Assembly: GCA_031551725.1 (NCBI GenBank)
Contig: JAVBNF010000071.1
Coordinates: 1-30,758, forward strand
Length of the DNA stretch: 30,758 bases
DNA from: JAVBNF01 sp031551725
GTDB taxonomy: Bacteria > Bacteroidota > Bacteroidia > Bacteroidales > P3
Reading direction: 5' to 3'
The notes under the pieces are model-generated. The model had not been told where the DNA came from, ran no database searches, and worked only from the letters and a program-made list of their open reading frames with translations. Shown here one piece after another: positions 17,956-25,817 of this stretch. A program made the position numbers and the translations under genes. The first letter of the stretch is position 1. Every line of letters begins with the position of its first letter.

Positions 17956-19196
17956 AAGGAGGTTTTTGTTGATGAAAAATTTGTATAAATATACATAAAA
18001 GCCACACTTACAAATAAGTACGGCATGTAGGTAACTGCTTCAGACATGGCTTGTAGAAAGAAAGGAATAAAAATAATCCAGGCTTGACCTTTTGTTTTTT
18101 TCAAAAAGAAAACCAGCAAAGCACACAGCAAAATAAAGCCGATAAGTCCACCTTCCATCAAAAAAATAAGAAAATAATTATGCGCATAAATCCCCAAAAA
18201 TTCGGTTGATTTTAAAAACCCAACTCCAAACAAAACAGATGTCCAGTTTGCTTGTTTATAAAAACTTATTGTTTGATTTAAAATAAAAAATTTGGAAACA
18301 AAACTATCATCAAAACGTATTTTTTGATACATAAAAACCAGTCCAATGATGCACAAAATAGCTGCAATAGCGAGAAATATTAGTTTCAAGTTTCTGGTTT
18401 CGTCATGGCGAGCGAAGCGTAGCCATCTAAACGATTTTTGATAAAAGAAATGTTTATACAAAAGCCCGATTACAAAGGCAATCCACGCTGCACGCGAAAA
18501 TGTGAGAATGAGCAAACCGATTAAAATTATTCTCGCCCAAAAATAATCTTTTTTCGTTAAAAATGTATTTCGTCCTTCGTTTTTATTATTCGAAATCCAC
18601 CATAAAATAAAAAAGTAAAGTGCAACTATTTGCAAGGCTACGGCATTGGAAGTTACATACATCGGGCTACAAAATTTCACTCTGTAAAAACCTAAATAGT
18701 AGTTAGTTCCATTGTAAACGGTATATATGCTATAACTATAGCGCAAGATACATTCTGCAATTAAAATGATTACAGAATAGAAAATAAATTTTCTGCCTAA
18801 TTTTTGAACGGTTTCAAATGGAAGCTGCGACAAAACAAGTACAGAAACTGCGAAAAACAAGGGTGCAACCACCACTCCTATCATACTTCGGAAAGGTGCA
18901 TCGATATAGTATTGAGAAAAAAACAGGGAAAATGAAAATAAAAATACCAATCTCAAATCGCGTAAAACAGTGGTCGCATTTTGGTTACGCAATGGATTTT
19001 CGGCAAAAGCACTGTCAAAAACCGGAAATATACATAAAAGAGAAAGAAAAAACAAAAGCAAATTGGGCGGAAACGGCAGCCATGTGTGGCTTGTGAGCCC
19101 GGCCAAAGGAATCAACAAAAATGCTGCGGTTTGAATAAACCATTGCCGGTTGCGAGTTCCGGCAGCTTCGCGCATTTTTGTATAATAGGCTTTCAT
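17952..19196 (-). CDS. Wzy/WaaL-like O-antigen polymerase or ligase
   Basis: A 414-residue membrane protein with about 11 predicted segments. LTFSRAAW (231-238) and the later GVGFLKSTEFLGIYAHNYFLIFLMEGGLIGF segment, including H339 and N340, match the Wzy_C family of O-antigen polymerases and ligases. Which of the two it is cannot be decided from sequence. Sitting with two glycosyltransferases and a WecA-like initiator, it more likely polymerises the repeat unit. Residues 257-269 lie in a loop between membrane segments and are encoded by a dispersed repeat (18401-18428). The start codon follows the GldE-like stop by one base (TAGaATG). Confidence 0.83.
   Translation of the reverse strand: MKAYYTKMREAAGTRNRQWFIQTAAFLLIPLAGLTSHTWLPFPPNLLLFFLSLLCIFPVFDSAFAENPLRNQNATTVLRDLRLVFLFSFSLFFSQYYIDAPFRSMIGVVVAPLFFAVSVLVLSQLPFETVQKLGRKFIFYSVIILIAECILRYSYSIYTVYNGTNYYLGFYRVKFCSPMYVTSNAVALQIVALYFFILWWISNNKNEGRNTFLTKKDYFWARIILIGLLILTFSRAAWIAFVIGLLYKHFFYQKSFRWLRFARHDETRNLKLIFLAIAAILCIIGLVFMYQKIRFDDSFVSKFFILNQTISFYKQANWTSVLFGVGFLKSTEFLGIYAHNYFLIFLMEGGLIGFILLCALLVFFLKKTKGQAWIIFIPFFLQAMSEAVTYMPYLFVSVAFMYIYTNFSSTKTSL
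18401..18428. repeat. GAGCGAAGC-type dispersed repeat inside the Wzy-like gene
   Basis: The plus strand reads CGTCATGGCGAGCGAAGC then GTAGCCATCT. This closely resembles the widespread bacterial intergenic repeat CGTCATTGCGAGCGAAGC...GCAATC, here with a compensated GGCTACGC/GCGAGCC-like symmetry. On the minus strand it is read in frame as RWLRFARHDETRN. Confidence 0.7.
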
Positions 19197-19197
19197 T

Positions 19198-20499
19198 CTA
19201 GCGGGTTACACGAATTCGTTCGATGCGGCGAGCGTTTAATGCTTCTATAAAAAAAGCAAAAGGTTTAATAATGATTTTATCGTTTTTGTGCGGCATGGTT
19301 CCGGTTTTTTCCAAAATCAAACCGGCCAAACTTTCGGCATCTCCACGGATACTATCGAACGTTTCATCGTCGATATTTACAATCTTGCAAAAATCGTTGA
19401 GAGAGATTTTTCCATCGAAAAGCCATGTGTTTTCATTGATTTTACGATAAAAAACCTTGTCCGACTCGCTATCAAATTCGTCGTGAATATCGCCCAGCAC
19501 TTCTTCCATCACATCTTCGAGCGTGATGATTCCCGAAGTTCCTCCGTACTCGTCCACCACAATGGCCAAATGGGTTTTCTTCTCTTGAAAATCGGCAAGC
19601 AAAGTGTCGATCTTTTTATTCTCGGGCACGAAAAATGCCGGTTTCACAACCGACAGCCAGTCGAAATCGTCGGCATCGTTGATATGCGCCAATAAATCTT
19701 TGATAAACAAAATCCCTGCAATATTATCCAGACTTTCTTTGTAAACAGGCATGCGCGAATATCCGGAATCGAGCACTTTTTTCATCAAATCCTTAAAGGA
19801 AAGAGAACTCTCAACCGCGTCCACATCCACACGCGAACGCATGATTTCGCTTACATCAATATCGCCAAATTTCACAATCCCCTTGAGAATCTTGGATTCC
19901 TGCATTTCGGTATTGCTCTCGTTTGTTGCAATATCAATCGCCTCCGAAAGTTCATCGATGGAAATATTGCTGCTTTTTTTAGCAATACGTTTGTCGATAA
20001 CCGAAGTGCTTCGTACCAAAAACCAAGCCATCGGATATACGGCTTTCGAAAGGCTCACAATGACAGGAGCAAGCCTAACAGCCGTTTTTAACGGATATTG
20101 GGAAGCATATATTTTGGGAAGAACCTCGCCAAAAAGCAAAAGGAGGGAAGTGATAATCACTACTTCAAATAAAAATGCTAAAACCGGATAGTTTTCAAAT
20201 GAAAATGCACGATGTACTAAAAAAGTTGACAAAATAACGATTGCAACATTAACTAAATTATTAGCAATTAATATAGTTGCAAGTGTTCTTTTGGGTGTTT
20301 CGAGCAGTTTCAACAGCCATTTGTAGCTTCCATTTTTTTTCGAACGGATTTCATTAAAATCGTTTGGCGAAAGCGAAAAAATAGCCGTTTCGGAGGCAGA
20401 GCAAACGGCAGAAGCCACCAGCAAGCCAAGCAAAACAATGAGGCTTACAAAGTCGAATAAAGAGGTTTTAAAAACCGATGAAATAACTTCTGTTTCCAA
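19198..20499 (-). CDS. GldE-like CNNM/CBS/CorC membrane protein (TTG start)
   Basis: A 433-residue protein. A DUF21 (CNNM) membrane domain covers about residues 15-200 (AVCSASETAIFSLSPND, GEVLPK at 124-129). A CBS pair follows at about 205-340, containing MRSRVDVDAV and DEYGGTSGIITLEDVMEEVLGDIHDEFD. A CorC/HlyC C-terminal domain covers about 350-430 (GDAESLAGLILE, ARRIERIRV). Family members are linked to magnesium and cobalt transport. In Bacteroidota the closest group is GldE, found in gliding and non-gliding species alike. The reading frame has no ATG before residue 157, so the start is the TTG at 20497-20499, 21 bases from a clear -7 element. It is the first gene of the polysaccharide operon; gldD and ssb neighbours typical of gldE are absent. 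Confidence 0.85.
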   Translation of the reverse strand: METEVISSVFKTSLFDFVSLIVLLGLLVASAVCSASETAIFSLSPNDFNEIRSKKNGSYKWLLKLLETPKRTLATILIANNLVNVAIVILSTFLVHRAFSFENYPVLAFLFEVVIITSLLLLFGEVLPKIYASQYPLKTAVRLAPVIVSLSKAVYPMAWFLVRSTSVIDKRIAKKSSNISIDELSEAIDIATNESNTEMQESKILKGIVKFGDIDVSEIMRSRVDVDAVESSLSFKDLMKKVLDSGYSRMPVYKESLDNIAGILFIKDLLAHINDADDFDWLSVVKPAFFVPENKKIDTLLADFQEKKTHLAIVVDEYGGTSGIITLEDVMEEVLGDIHDEFDSESDKVFYRKINENTWLFDGKISLNDFCKIVNIDDETFDSIRGDAESLAGLILEKTGTMPHKNDKIIIKPFAFFIEALNARRIERIRVTR

Positions 20500-20520
20500 T
20501 TAAATTTGATTTTGTTTAGG

Positions 20521-20528
20521 CAAAGATA
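20521..20528 (-). promoter_or_regulatory. -7 promoter element for the minus-strand polysaccharide operon
   Basis: On the minus strand this reads TATCTTTG after TTTTTTTTG, matching TAnnTTTG. It lies 21 bases before the TTG start of the GldE-like gene and is divergent from the ompP1 promoter at 20586. Confidence 0.75.
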
Positions 20529-20585
20529 CAAAAAAAAGTGAAACCTGTTCAAAAGTTCCTTTTGACAACTATTTATTTTTTTTCG

Positions 20586-20593
20586 TACCTTTG
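20586..20593 (+). promoter_or_regulatory. -7 promoter element for ompP1
   Basis: TACCTTTG after TTTTTTTTCG matches TAnnTTTG. The expected transcript start is near 20600, 26 bases before the ATG. Confidence 0.78.
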
Positions 20594-20617
20594 TAGTTCT
20601 TTTTTACAAACTAATTT

Positions 20618-20629
20618 ATGAAAAAATGA
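20618..20629 (+). other. Three-codon leader ORF (MKK-stop) overlapping the ompP1 start
   Basis: ATG AAA AAA TGA overlaps the ATG of the barrel gene (ATGA at 20626-20629). It could couple or dampen initiation. One extra A in the A6 run would fuse it in frame as MKKM. There is no independent evidence that it is translated. Confidence 0.25.
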
Positions 20630-22086
20630 TTTTAAAAAGAAAATTTTTCGCGACACTCTTGCTTTCAAGCGCTTCATTAGCTGCTTTTGCAGGAGGTATT
20701 TTTACGAATACCAATCAAAGTATTCATTTCCTCCGCAACGTTGCACGCGATGCTTCGATGGAAATTGATGCCGTATACACCAACCCGGCCGGCGTTAGTT
20801 TTTTGAAAGATAATGGATTTCAATTTTCATTAAACTCTCAAACCGTTTGGCAAACCCGTACAATTTCGGCAAATTATGCGCCTTTTGCAGCAAATGCCAA
20901 CCATCCGCTAAATCCGAACTATGATTACAAAGGTGAAACCTTTGTCCCTGTATTGCCTTCCGTAATGGGAGCATGGAAAAAAGACCGCTGGGCGGTGTCC
21001 GGTTTTTTCGGTATTGTAGGCGGCGGCGGATCGGCTGAATTCGACAACGGATTGCCTTCTCTCGAAGCGCCAATTTCAACAATTATGGGGTTGGCAACTC
21101 CTCTTGCAGGAATTGATCCGGCATGGGGATTTAATCAATATCGTATTGAAACAATGGAAATGACCGGTTCTTCGATGGTTTATGGCGTTCAACTTGGTGC
21201 ATCTTATCAAATTATCGAAAATATGCTTTCCGGTTATGTGGGTGGACGCGTAGCCATTGCCAGAAACAAAAACAAGGGCGAAATCGAAGATATTAGAGTA
21301 AATTCCGGTGGTTCGTGGACTTCTGCACCGGTATTTTTCGGTTCTATAATGTCAGATCCCAGATTTTTATTTTTTCCCGCTGCATTGCAAGAAGGAGTGG
21401 CAAAAGCCGCTGCCGGAACTTCCAACAAAGAATTGGATAATTATCAAACCGGAACCGGATTTGCACCGATAATCGGCGCCGATTTTAAAATGGGCAATTT
21501 GAACATTGGTGCCAAATATGAGTTCCGTACACACATTGAAATGACCAATCATACCGACAAAGATGTAATTGTTGGTGTGAACCCCGACGGCACTCCAATA
21601 ACCATGTTCCCCGACGGTTCGAAAGTGAATGGCGATATGCCGGCTTACCTGGCGCTCGGAGCTTCTTATTTGTTTTTCGATAAACTTGTTGTTTCTGCCG
21701 GTTATCATTTTTATGATGATAAAAATGCCAAATATGCAAAAGATAAACAACAATATATCGACAAAGGTATGCAAGAATATTTGATTGGTGCGGAATACCG
21801 TTTCAATGAAAAATTCCTGGTAAGCGCCGGATATCAAATTTCGCGCACAGGTGCCACAGATGCTTACCAATCGGATATGAGCTTCAGCTTGAATTCGAGC
21901 ACACTCGGCCTTGGTTGTGCTTATAATTTCACCGAAAAAATCCGCTTGAATGTAGCTTACATGACTACATTCTACAAACCGTGGGAAAAAACTTCGCCCA
22001 GTTTCTATGGTACGCCTGTCAGCGGCACCGAAACATTCGACAGAACAAATAATGTGTTCGGTATCGGATTGGATTTCCGCCTATAA
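20626..22086 (+). CDS. OmpP1/FadL-family outer-membrane transporter
   Basis: A 486-residue outer-membrane barrel of the FadL/TodX family, which passes hydrophobic molecules such as fatty acids across the outer membrane. The signal peptide ends near SLAAFAGG. The mature N-terminus carries RNVARDASMEIDAVYTNPAGVSFL, and NPAG is the FadL family hallmark. Many barrel strands follow (AGGYHFYDDKNAKYA-like, YLIGAEYRFNEKFLVSAGYQ, LGLGCAYNFTEKIRLNVAYMTTFY), and the protein ends NNVFGIGLDFRL. It has its own promoter and a terminator after it. The substrate is not predictable. Confidence 0.9.
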   Translation: MILKRKFFATLLLSSASLAAFAGGIFTNTNQSIHFLRNVARDASMEIDAVYTNPAGVSFLKDNGFQFSLNSQTVWQTRTISANYAPFAANANHPLNPNYDYKGETFVPVLPSVMGAWKKDRWAVSGFFGIVGGGGSAEFDNGLPSLEAPISTIMGLATPLAGIDPAWGFNQYRIETMEMTGSSMVYGVQLGASYQIIENMLSGYVGGRVAIARNKNKGEIEDIRVNSGGSWTSAPVFFGSIMSDPRFLFFPAALQEGVAKAAAGTSNKELDNYQTGTGFAPIIGADFKMGNLNIGAKYEFRTHIEMTNHTDKDVIVGVNPDGTPITMFPDGSKVNGDMPAYLALGASYLFFDKLVVSAGYHFYDDKNAKYAKDKQQYIDKGMQEYLIGAEYRFNEKFLVSAGYQISRTGATDAYQSDMSFSLNSSTLGLGCAYNFTEKIRLNVAYMTTFYKPWEKTSPSFYGTPVSGTETFDRTNNVFGIGLDFRL

Positions 22087-22095
22087 TTTTCAGTA

Positions 22096-22140
22096 GACAA
22101 GAGAACGATCCCATATCGTTTTCTTGTCTTCCCGTTTTCT
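22096..22140 (+). terminator. Terminator after ompP1
   Basis: The arm 22096-22109 (GACAAGAGAACGAT) pairs with 22115-22128 over 14 positions with one G-U and a five-base loop. A T-rich but interrupted tail follows. It lies 9 bases after the stop codon. Confidence 0.75.
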
Positions 22141-22164
22141 TGTTTTACAATTTAAATAAAAAAT

Positions 22165-22743
22165 ATGAAAAAAATATTATTCCTCATCGCTTTTATAGCT
22201 TGTATTTCAGTTATAAAAGCAGAAAAAGAAGCGCCGAACGGATTTAAGGCATTTCGTGTGGATTTGGGTGTAGGTTATGCAACACCGCTTAAGTCGGATG
22301 CTGTAAATGGTGGTTTTGCTTTCAGCATTGAGCCGAAACTCACCTTTTTTCAACACATCGGGGTCGGTCTTCGTTACGAAGGCGCAATGATGACCAGTAT
22401 TAAAAAAGACGGAACTTCCGGAGATTTGAACCTCAACGGTTCTTATATGATTACCGGTGATTATCGTTTTAATTTTACAGGAAATACCTTCCGTCCCGTT
22501 GTAGGAATGGGCTTGGGGGCCTTCACCATTGGTGGGACTTCTGCTGACGGCAACAATAATACCGCAAGCATTTCCGCGCAAACCAATTTCGGGGGAATGT
22601 TCCGCGCAGGCTTTGACATTCGACATCTTACCCTTTTAGCTGAATACAACATCGCCGGGAAAAATGGCAATGACAAACGTGCCGACTATTTGGGCGTTAA
22701 ACTCATCCTCTTTTTGTGGGGTGGTGTGAAAGACAGCAACTAA
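22165..22743 (+). CDS. Small outer-membrane beta-barrel protein
   Basis: A 192-residue predicted outer-membrane barrel. The signal peptide MKKILFLIAFIACISVIKA is followed by short amphipathic strands: FRVDLGVGYATPL, FAFSIEPKLTFFQHIGVGLRYEGAMM, GSYMITGDYRFNF, FRPVVGMGLGAFTIGG, FGGMFRAGFDIRHLTLLAEYNIAG and YLGVKLILFLWGG. Eight strands are plausible, the size of an OmpX/OmpW-like barrel. It follows ompP1 after a terminator, and no TAnnTTTG element was seen in the gap, so its promoter is unclear. Function is unknown. Confidence 0.75.
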   Translation: MKKILFLIAFIACISVIKAEKEAPNGFKAFRVDLGVGYATPLKSDAVNGGFAFSIEPKLTFFQHIGVGLRYEGAMMTSIKKDGTSGDLNLNGSYMITGDYRFNFTGNTFRPVVGMGLGAFTIGGTSADGNNNTASISAQTNFGGMFRAGFDIRHLTLLAEYNIAGKNGNDKRADYLGVKLILFLWGGVKDSN

Positions 22744-22757
22744 TTAATTATTCGATT

Positions 22758-22855
22758 GTTAATTGTTAATGAAGCTACGCATCCATCAGTTATTAGTCGC
22801 TAAAATTGCTAAACGCAAAGCTCATTAACAATTAACCATTAATAATTAACAATTG
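22758..22855. repeat. ATTAACAATT-type inverted repeat before yidD
   Basis: A 15-bp perfect inverted repeat pairs 22758-22772 (GTTAATTGTTAATGA) with 22822-22836. It is followed by more ATTAAC/AATTG units up to 22855. The last AATTG supplies the TTG start codon of yidD, and an upstream TAA inside the repeat closes its frame. The same ATTAACAATT word recurs at 30601. Confidence 0.65.
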
Positions 22856-23074
22856 AAAAAGATTTTTTCTCTCCCTTTTATTCTTTTGGTGCGGATTTAT
22901 CAATATTGCATTTCGCCGTTTTTTCCGCCTACATGCAGATACGTACCTTCTTGCTCGCAATATGCAGTGGAAGCGCTTCAAAAACATGGCCCGATAAAAG
23001 GATTGTGGCTGGCTATTAAGCGCATTGCTTCTTGTCATCCGTGGGGCGGCAGCGGTTATGACCCGGTGCCTTAA
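22853..23074 (+). CDS. yidD: Membrane protein insertion efficiency factor YidD (TTG start)
   Basis: A 73-residue YidD homologue, a small membrane-associated protein thought to help YidC insert inner-membrane proteins. The family signature is complete: an amphipathic N-terminus LVRIYQYCISPFFPP, CRYVPSCSQYAVEALQKHG (28-46), then GLWLAIKRI and CHPWGGSGYDPVP (61-73). The length is typical. An in-frame TAA lies two codons upstream and there is no ATG, so TTG at 22853 is the only reasonable start. That codon is the last unit of a dispersed repeat. In many genomes yidD lies beside rnpA and rpmH; here it does not. Confidence 0.92.
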   Translation: MKKIFSLPFILLVRIYQYCISPFFPPTCRYVPSCSQYAVEALQKHGPIKGLWLAIKRIASCHPWGGSGYDPVP

Positions 23075-23115
23075 TTCATTCTTATTTTAAAGTTGCAAAA
23101 ATTTGTTTTTTTTCA

Positions 23116-23123
23116 TACCTTTG
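23116..23123 (+). promoter_or_regulatory. -7 promoter element for the Wzz-like gene
   Basis: TACCTTTG after TTTTTTTCA matches TAnnTTTG, 25 bases before the ATG at 23149. Confidence 0.75.
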
Positions 23124-23148
23124 CGCATTATAATCAACATCCGAAATC

Positions 23149-24033
23149 ATGGAAGAGCAAAAAAATAATTCATCACAAGAAATTGATCTTTTACAAGTTT
23201 TCTTAAATATTTGGAACTGGTTGGCGAAGCAGTTCTCAACGTTATTTTTGTTTTCAAAAAAATATTTTTGGATTTGGGGAGCATTTTTACTCCTTGGTAT
23301 TGCCATCGCAATTTTCCAAAAAAAGATTGCGCATCCGATTTATGAAATGAATATGCGTGCAAATACAGGTGTTGTAGATAGAGAAACAATTATCACAAAA
23401 GTCAATCTTTTACAAAGTGCCATCGCCAACCAAAGCATTGGAAAAGAATTAAACATAAATTCTTCGGATGCAGCAAAAATTATCACCATTAAAGCCTCTC
23501 CTGTTGATGTTACCGAAAAAGTGGCAGGTGTTATAACATCTGAAAAAGAAAACAAAAACAAACTTTCACAATATATAAAAATCAATGTTCTGCTTTCGCA
23601 ACCAAGCGACATTAGTAAAGATATTGAGAAAGGCCTCGTTTTTTATGTTGAAAATGATGCGTACATCGCACAAGAATGGGAGATCTTTAAGGTAAATAAT
23701 TTAGCAAAACAAGAAATTATTAAAGCCGAAATTTCGAAACTGGAAGAGATGCAAAACGCCAGCATTAAACGCACCGGCTCCATCGCAACATTGGGCAGTC
23801 AAATGCTCATTGCTCCTGAGCAAAATTACCATACAGAAATATTAAATCTTACCGATCAATTGCTCGAACTTCAAAAAGACTTTGTGCTGAAAAAACCTCT
23901 TTTGGTGCAGAACTCTTTTTACACCCCAACTCCCGTATCGGTTGCTGCAAAAATTGCACTTTACGCCATTTCCTTTGGCATTTTAGGCCTTATTGTTTCT
24001 GTGTTTGTTGATCAGCGGAAAAAGGCCAAATAA
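23149..24033 (+). CDS. Wzz-like two-TM polysaccharide chain-length protein
   Basis: A 294-residue inner-membrane protein with the layout of polysaccharide co-polymerases. It has a cytoplasmic EIDLLQVFLNIWNWL segment, a first membrane helix near 41-59, a long periplasmic region with a helical stretch (about 175-255), a second helix near 267-285 and a short basic tail DQRKKAK. Such proteins set glycan chain length together with Wzy. No kinase domain is present. The proline-rich PTPVSVAAKIALY before the second helix is typical. It is about 4 kb from the polysaccharide operon and under its own promoter, so partnership with that Wzy-like protein is an inference. EttA follows 22 bases later, probably on the same transcript. 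Confidence 0.7.
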   Translation: MEEQKNNSSQEIDLLQVFLNIWNWLAKQFSTLFLFSKKYFWIWGAFLLLGIAIAIFQKKIAHPIYEMNMRANTGVVDRETIITKVNLLQSAIANQSIGKELNINSSDAAKIITIKASPVDVTEKVAGVITSEKENKNKLSQYIKINVLLSQPSDISKDIEKGLVFYVENDAYIAQEWEIFKVNNLAKQEIIKAEISKLEEMQNASIKRTGSIATLGSQMLIAPEQNYHTEILNLTDQLLELQKDFVLKKPLLVQNSFYTPTPVSVAAKIALYAISFGILGLIVSVFVDQRKKAK

Positions 24034-24055
24034 CCTTAAAATTCTTTAACATACT

Positions 24056-25729
24056 ATGTCCGACGACAAAAAAATTATTTTCTCCATGGTGGGAGTGTCT
24101 AAGATTTTCCCTCCATCTAAGCAGGTATTGAAAAATATTTACCTTTCGTTTTTCTATGGCGCCAAAATTGGTATTCTCGGTCTAAACGGCGCCGGTAAAT
24201 CAACGCTGTTAAAGATCATCGCCGGTTTGGAAAAATCATATCAAGGAGAAGTCGTTTTTTCTCCGGGCTACAGCGTAGGCTATTTGGCACAGGAACCTGA
24301 GCTTGATGAAACCAAAACGGTAAAAGAAATCGTTCAACAAGGTGTGCAAAACGTAGTTGATATGCTCAAAGAATATGAGGAAATCAACAATAAATTTGCC
24401 GAGCCGATGAGCGACGACGAGATGGCCAAACTCATCACCAGACAAGGTGAAGTAATGGAACTTCTCGAACAACATGATGCTTGGGAACTCGACACCAAAC
24501 TCGAACGCGCCATGGACGCGCTGAACTGTCCACCCGAAGATGCTTTGGTGAAAAATCTTTCCGGAGGCGAACGCCGCCGTGTGGCTTTATGTCGTTTGCT
24601 ATTACAAGAACCCGATATTCTCTTGCTCGATGAGCCTACCAACCACTTGGATGCCGAATCTATTTTGTGGCTTGAACAGCATTTGCAACAATATAAAGGA
24701 ACGGTTATTGCCGTTACCCACGACCGTTATTTTCTCGACAATGTAGCCGGCTGGATTCTCGAACTCGATCGTGGCGAAGGAATTCCCTGGAAAGGCAATT
24801 ATTCGTCTTGGCTGGAGCAAAAAACAGCTCGTATGGAGCAGGAAGAGAAAACGGAATCCAAACGCCGCAAAACGCTCGAACGCGAGCTCGAATGGGTGCG
24901 CATGAGTCCTAAAGCCCGACAATCCAAAGGAAAGGCGCGTTTGAACGCCTACGAAAAAATGCTCAACGAGGATACCAAACAAAAAGAAGAACATCTCGAA
25001 ATCTTCATTCCAAACGGCCCGCGTTTAGGAACGAATGTGATTAATGCAACCAATGTTGTCAAGGCTTTTGGCGACAAAGTGTTGTTCGATAATTTGAATT
25101 TTTCGCTCCCTCCTGCCGGAATTGTGGGCGTAATCGGACCGAATGGCGCCGGAAAAACGACTTTGTTCCGCTTGATTATGGGCTTGGAAAAACCCGATAG
25201 CGGCGATTTTTCTACCGGCGAAACCGTAAAACTGGGATATGTGGATCAACAACATTCGAACGTGGATCCGGAAAAAACCATTTGGGAAGTCGTTTCCGAA
25301 GGCAATGAACAAATCCAATTGGGTGGACGCTTAATTAATTCCCGTGCATATATTTCCCGTTTTAACTTTGGCGGCGGCGACCAAAATAAAAAAGCCGGTA
25401 TTCTTTCGGGTGGTGAACGCAATCGCTTGCACCTTGCGCTTGCGCTGAAATCGGAAGCAAACGTGCTTCTGCTCGATGAGCCTACCAATGATATTGACGT
25501 AAATACACTACGTGCGCTTGAAGAAGGCTTGGAAAACTTCGCAGGTTGCGCGGTTGTTATTTCGCACGACCGCTGGTTTCTCGACCGTATTGCCACACAC
25601 ATTCTCGCTTTTGAAGGCGATGGACAGGTGTATTTCTTCGAAGGCGGATTTTCCGATTATGAGGAAAATCGCAAAAAACGCTTGGGCGATGTTACGCCGA
25701 AACGTTTCCGGTATAAAAAGCTAATGTAA
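24056..25729 (+). CDS. ettA: ABC-F translational throttle EttA
   Basis: A 557-residue ABC-F ATPase with no membrane domain, the usual EttA length. EttA binds the ribosomal E site and gates the first elongation steps in response to the ATP/ADP ratio. The first cassette has GLNGAGKST (42-50), LSGGERRRVALCR (from 168) and LLLDEPTNHLDAES. A linker contains MSPKARQSKGKARLNAYEKM. The second cassette has GPNGAGKTT (from 361), LSGGERNRLHLALAL (from 450) and LLLDEPTNDIDVNT (from about 471). The tail GDVTPKRFRYKKLM is characteristic of EttA. A perfect 19-bp terminator follows. Confidence 0.95.
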   Translation: MSDDKKIIFSMVGVSKIFPPSKQVLKNIYLSFFYGAKIGILGLNGAGKSTLLKIIAGLEKSYQGEVVFSPGYSVGYLAQEPELDETKTVKEIVQQGVQNVVDMLKEYEEINNKFAEPMSDDEMAKLITRQGEVMELLEQHDAWELDTKLERAMDALNCPPEDALVKNLSGGERRRVALCRLLLQEPDILLLDEPTNHLDAESILWLEQHLQQYKGTVIAVTHDRYFLDNVAGWILELDRGEGIPWKGNYSSWLEQKTARMEQEEKTESKRRKTLERELEWVRMSPKARQSKGKARLNAYEKMLNEDTKQKEEHLEIFIPNGPRLGTNVINATNVVKAFGDKVLFDNLNFSLPPAGIVGVIGPNGAGKTTLFRLIMGLEKPDSGDFSTGETVKLGYVDQQHSNVDPEKTIWEVVSEGNEQIQLGGRLINSRAYISRFNFGGGDQNKKAGILSGGERNRLHLALALKSEANVLLLDEPTNDIDVNTLRALEEGLENFAGCAVVISHDRWFLDRIATHILAFEGDGQVYFFEGGFSDYEENRKKRLGDVTPKRFRYKKLM

Positions 25730-25759
25730 AATATATTTACCACAAAGGACACGTGGTAT

Positions 25760-25802
25760 AATAAATAAGGCCGTAAGATTTTTTCTTACGGCCTTATTTA
25801 TT
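25760..25802. terminator. Bidirectional terminator between ettA and the DUF2723 gene
   Basis: The arms 25760-25778 and 25784-25802 pair perfectly over 19 bp (core AAGGCCGTAAGA/TCTTACGGCCTT) around a TTTTT loop. The A/T-rich outer part gives a U-tract in both directions, as suits two convergent genes. A smaller TACCAC/GTGGTA hairpin lies just before it (25738-25758). Confidence 0.92.
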
Positions 25803-25817
25803 TACAGTCTTATGTTC

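Noticed and set aside
17948..17962. AAGGAGG at 17955-17961 as a Shine-Dalgarno site
   Set aside because: It is on the plus strand, while the genes here run on the minus strand, and no plus-strand gene follows.
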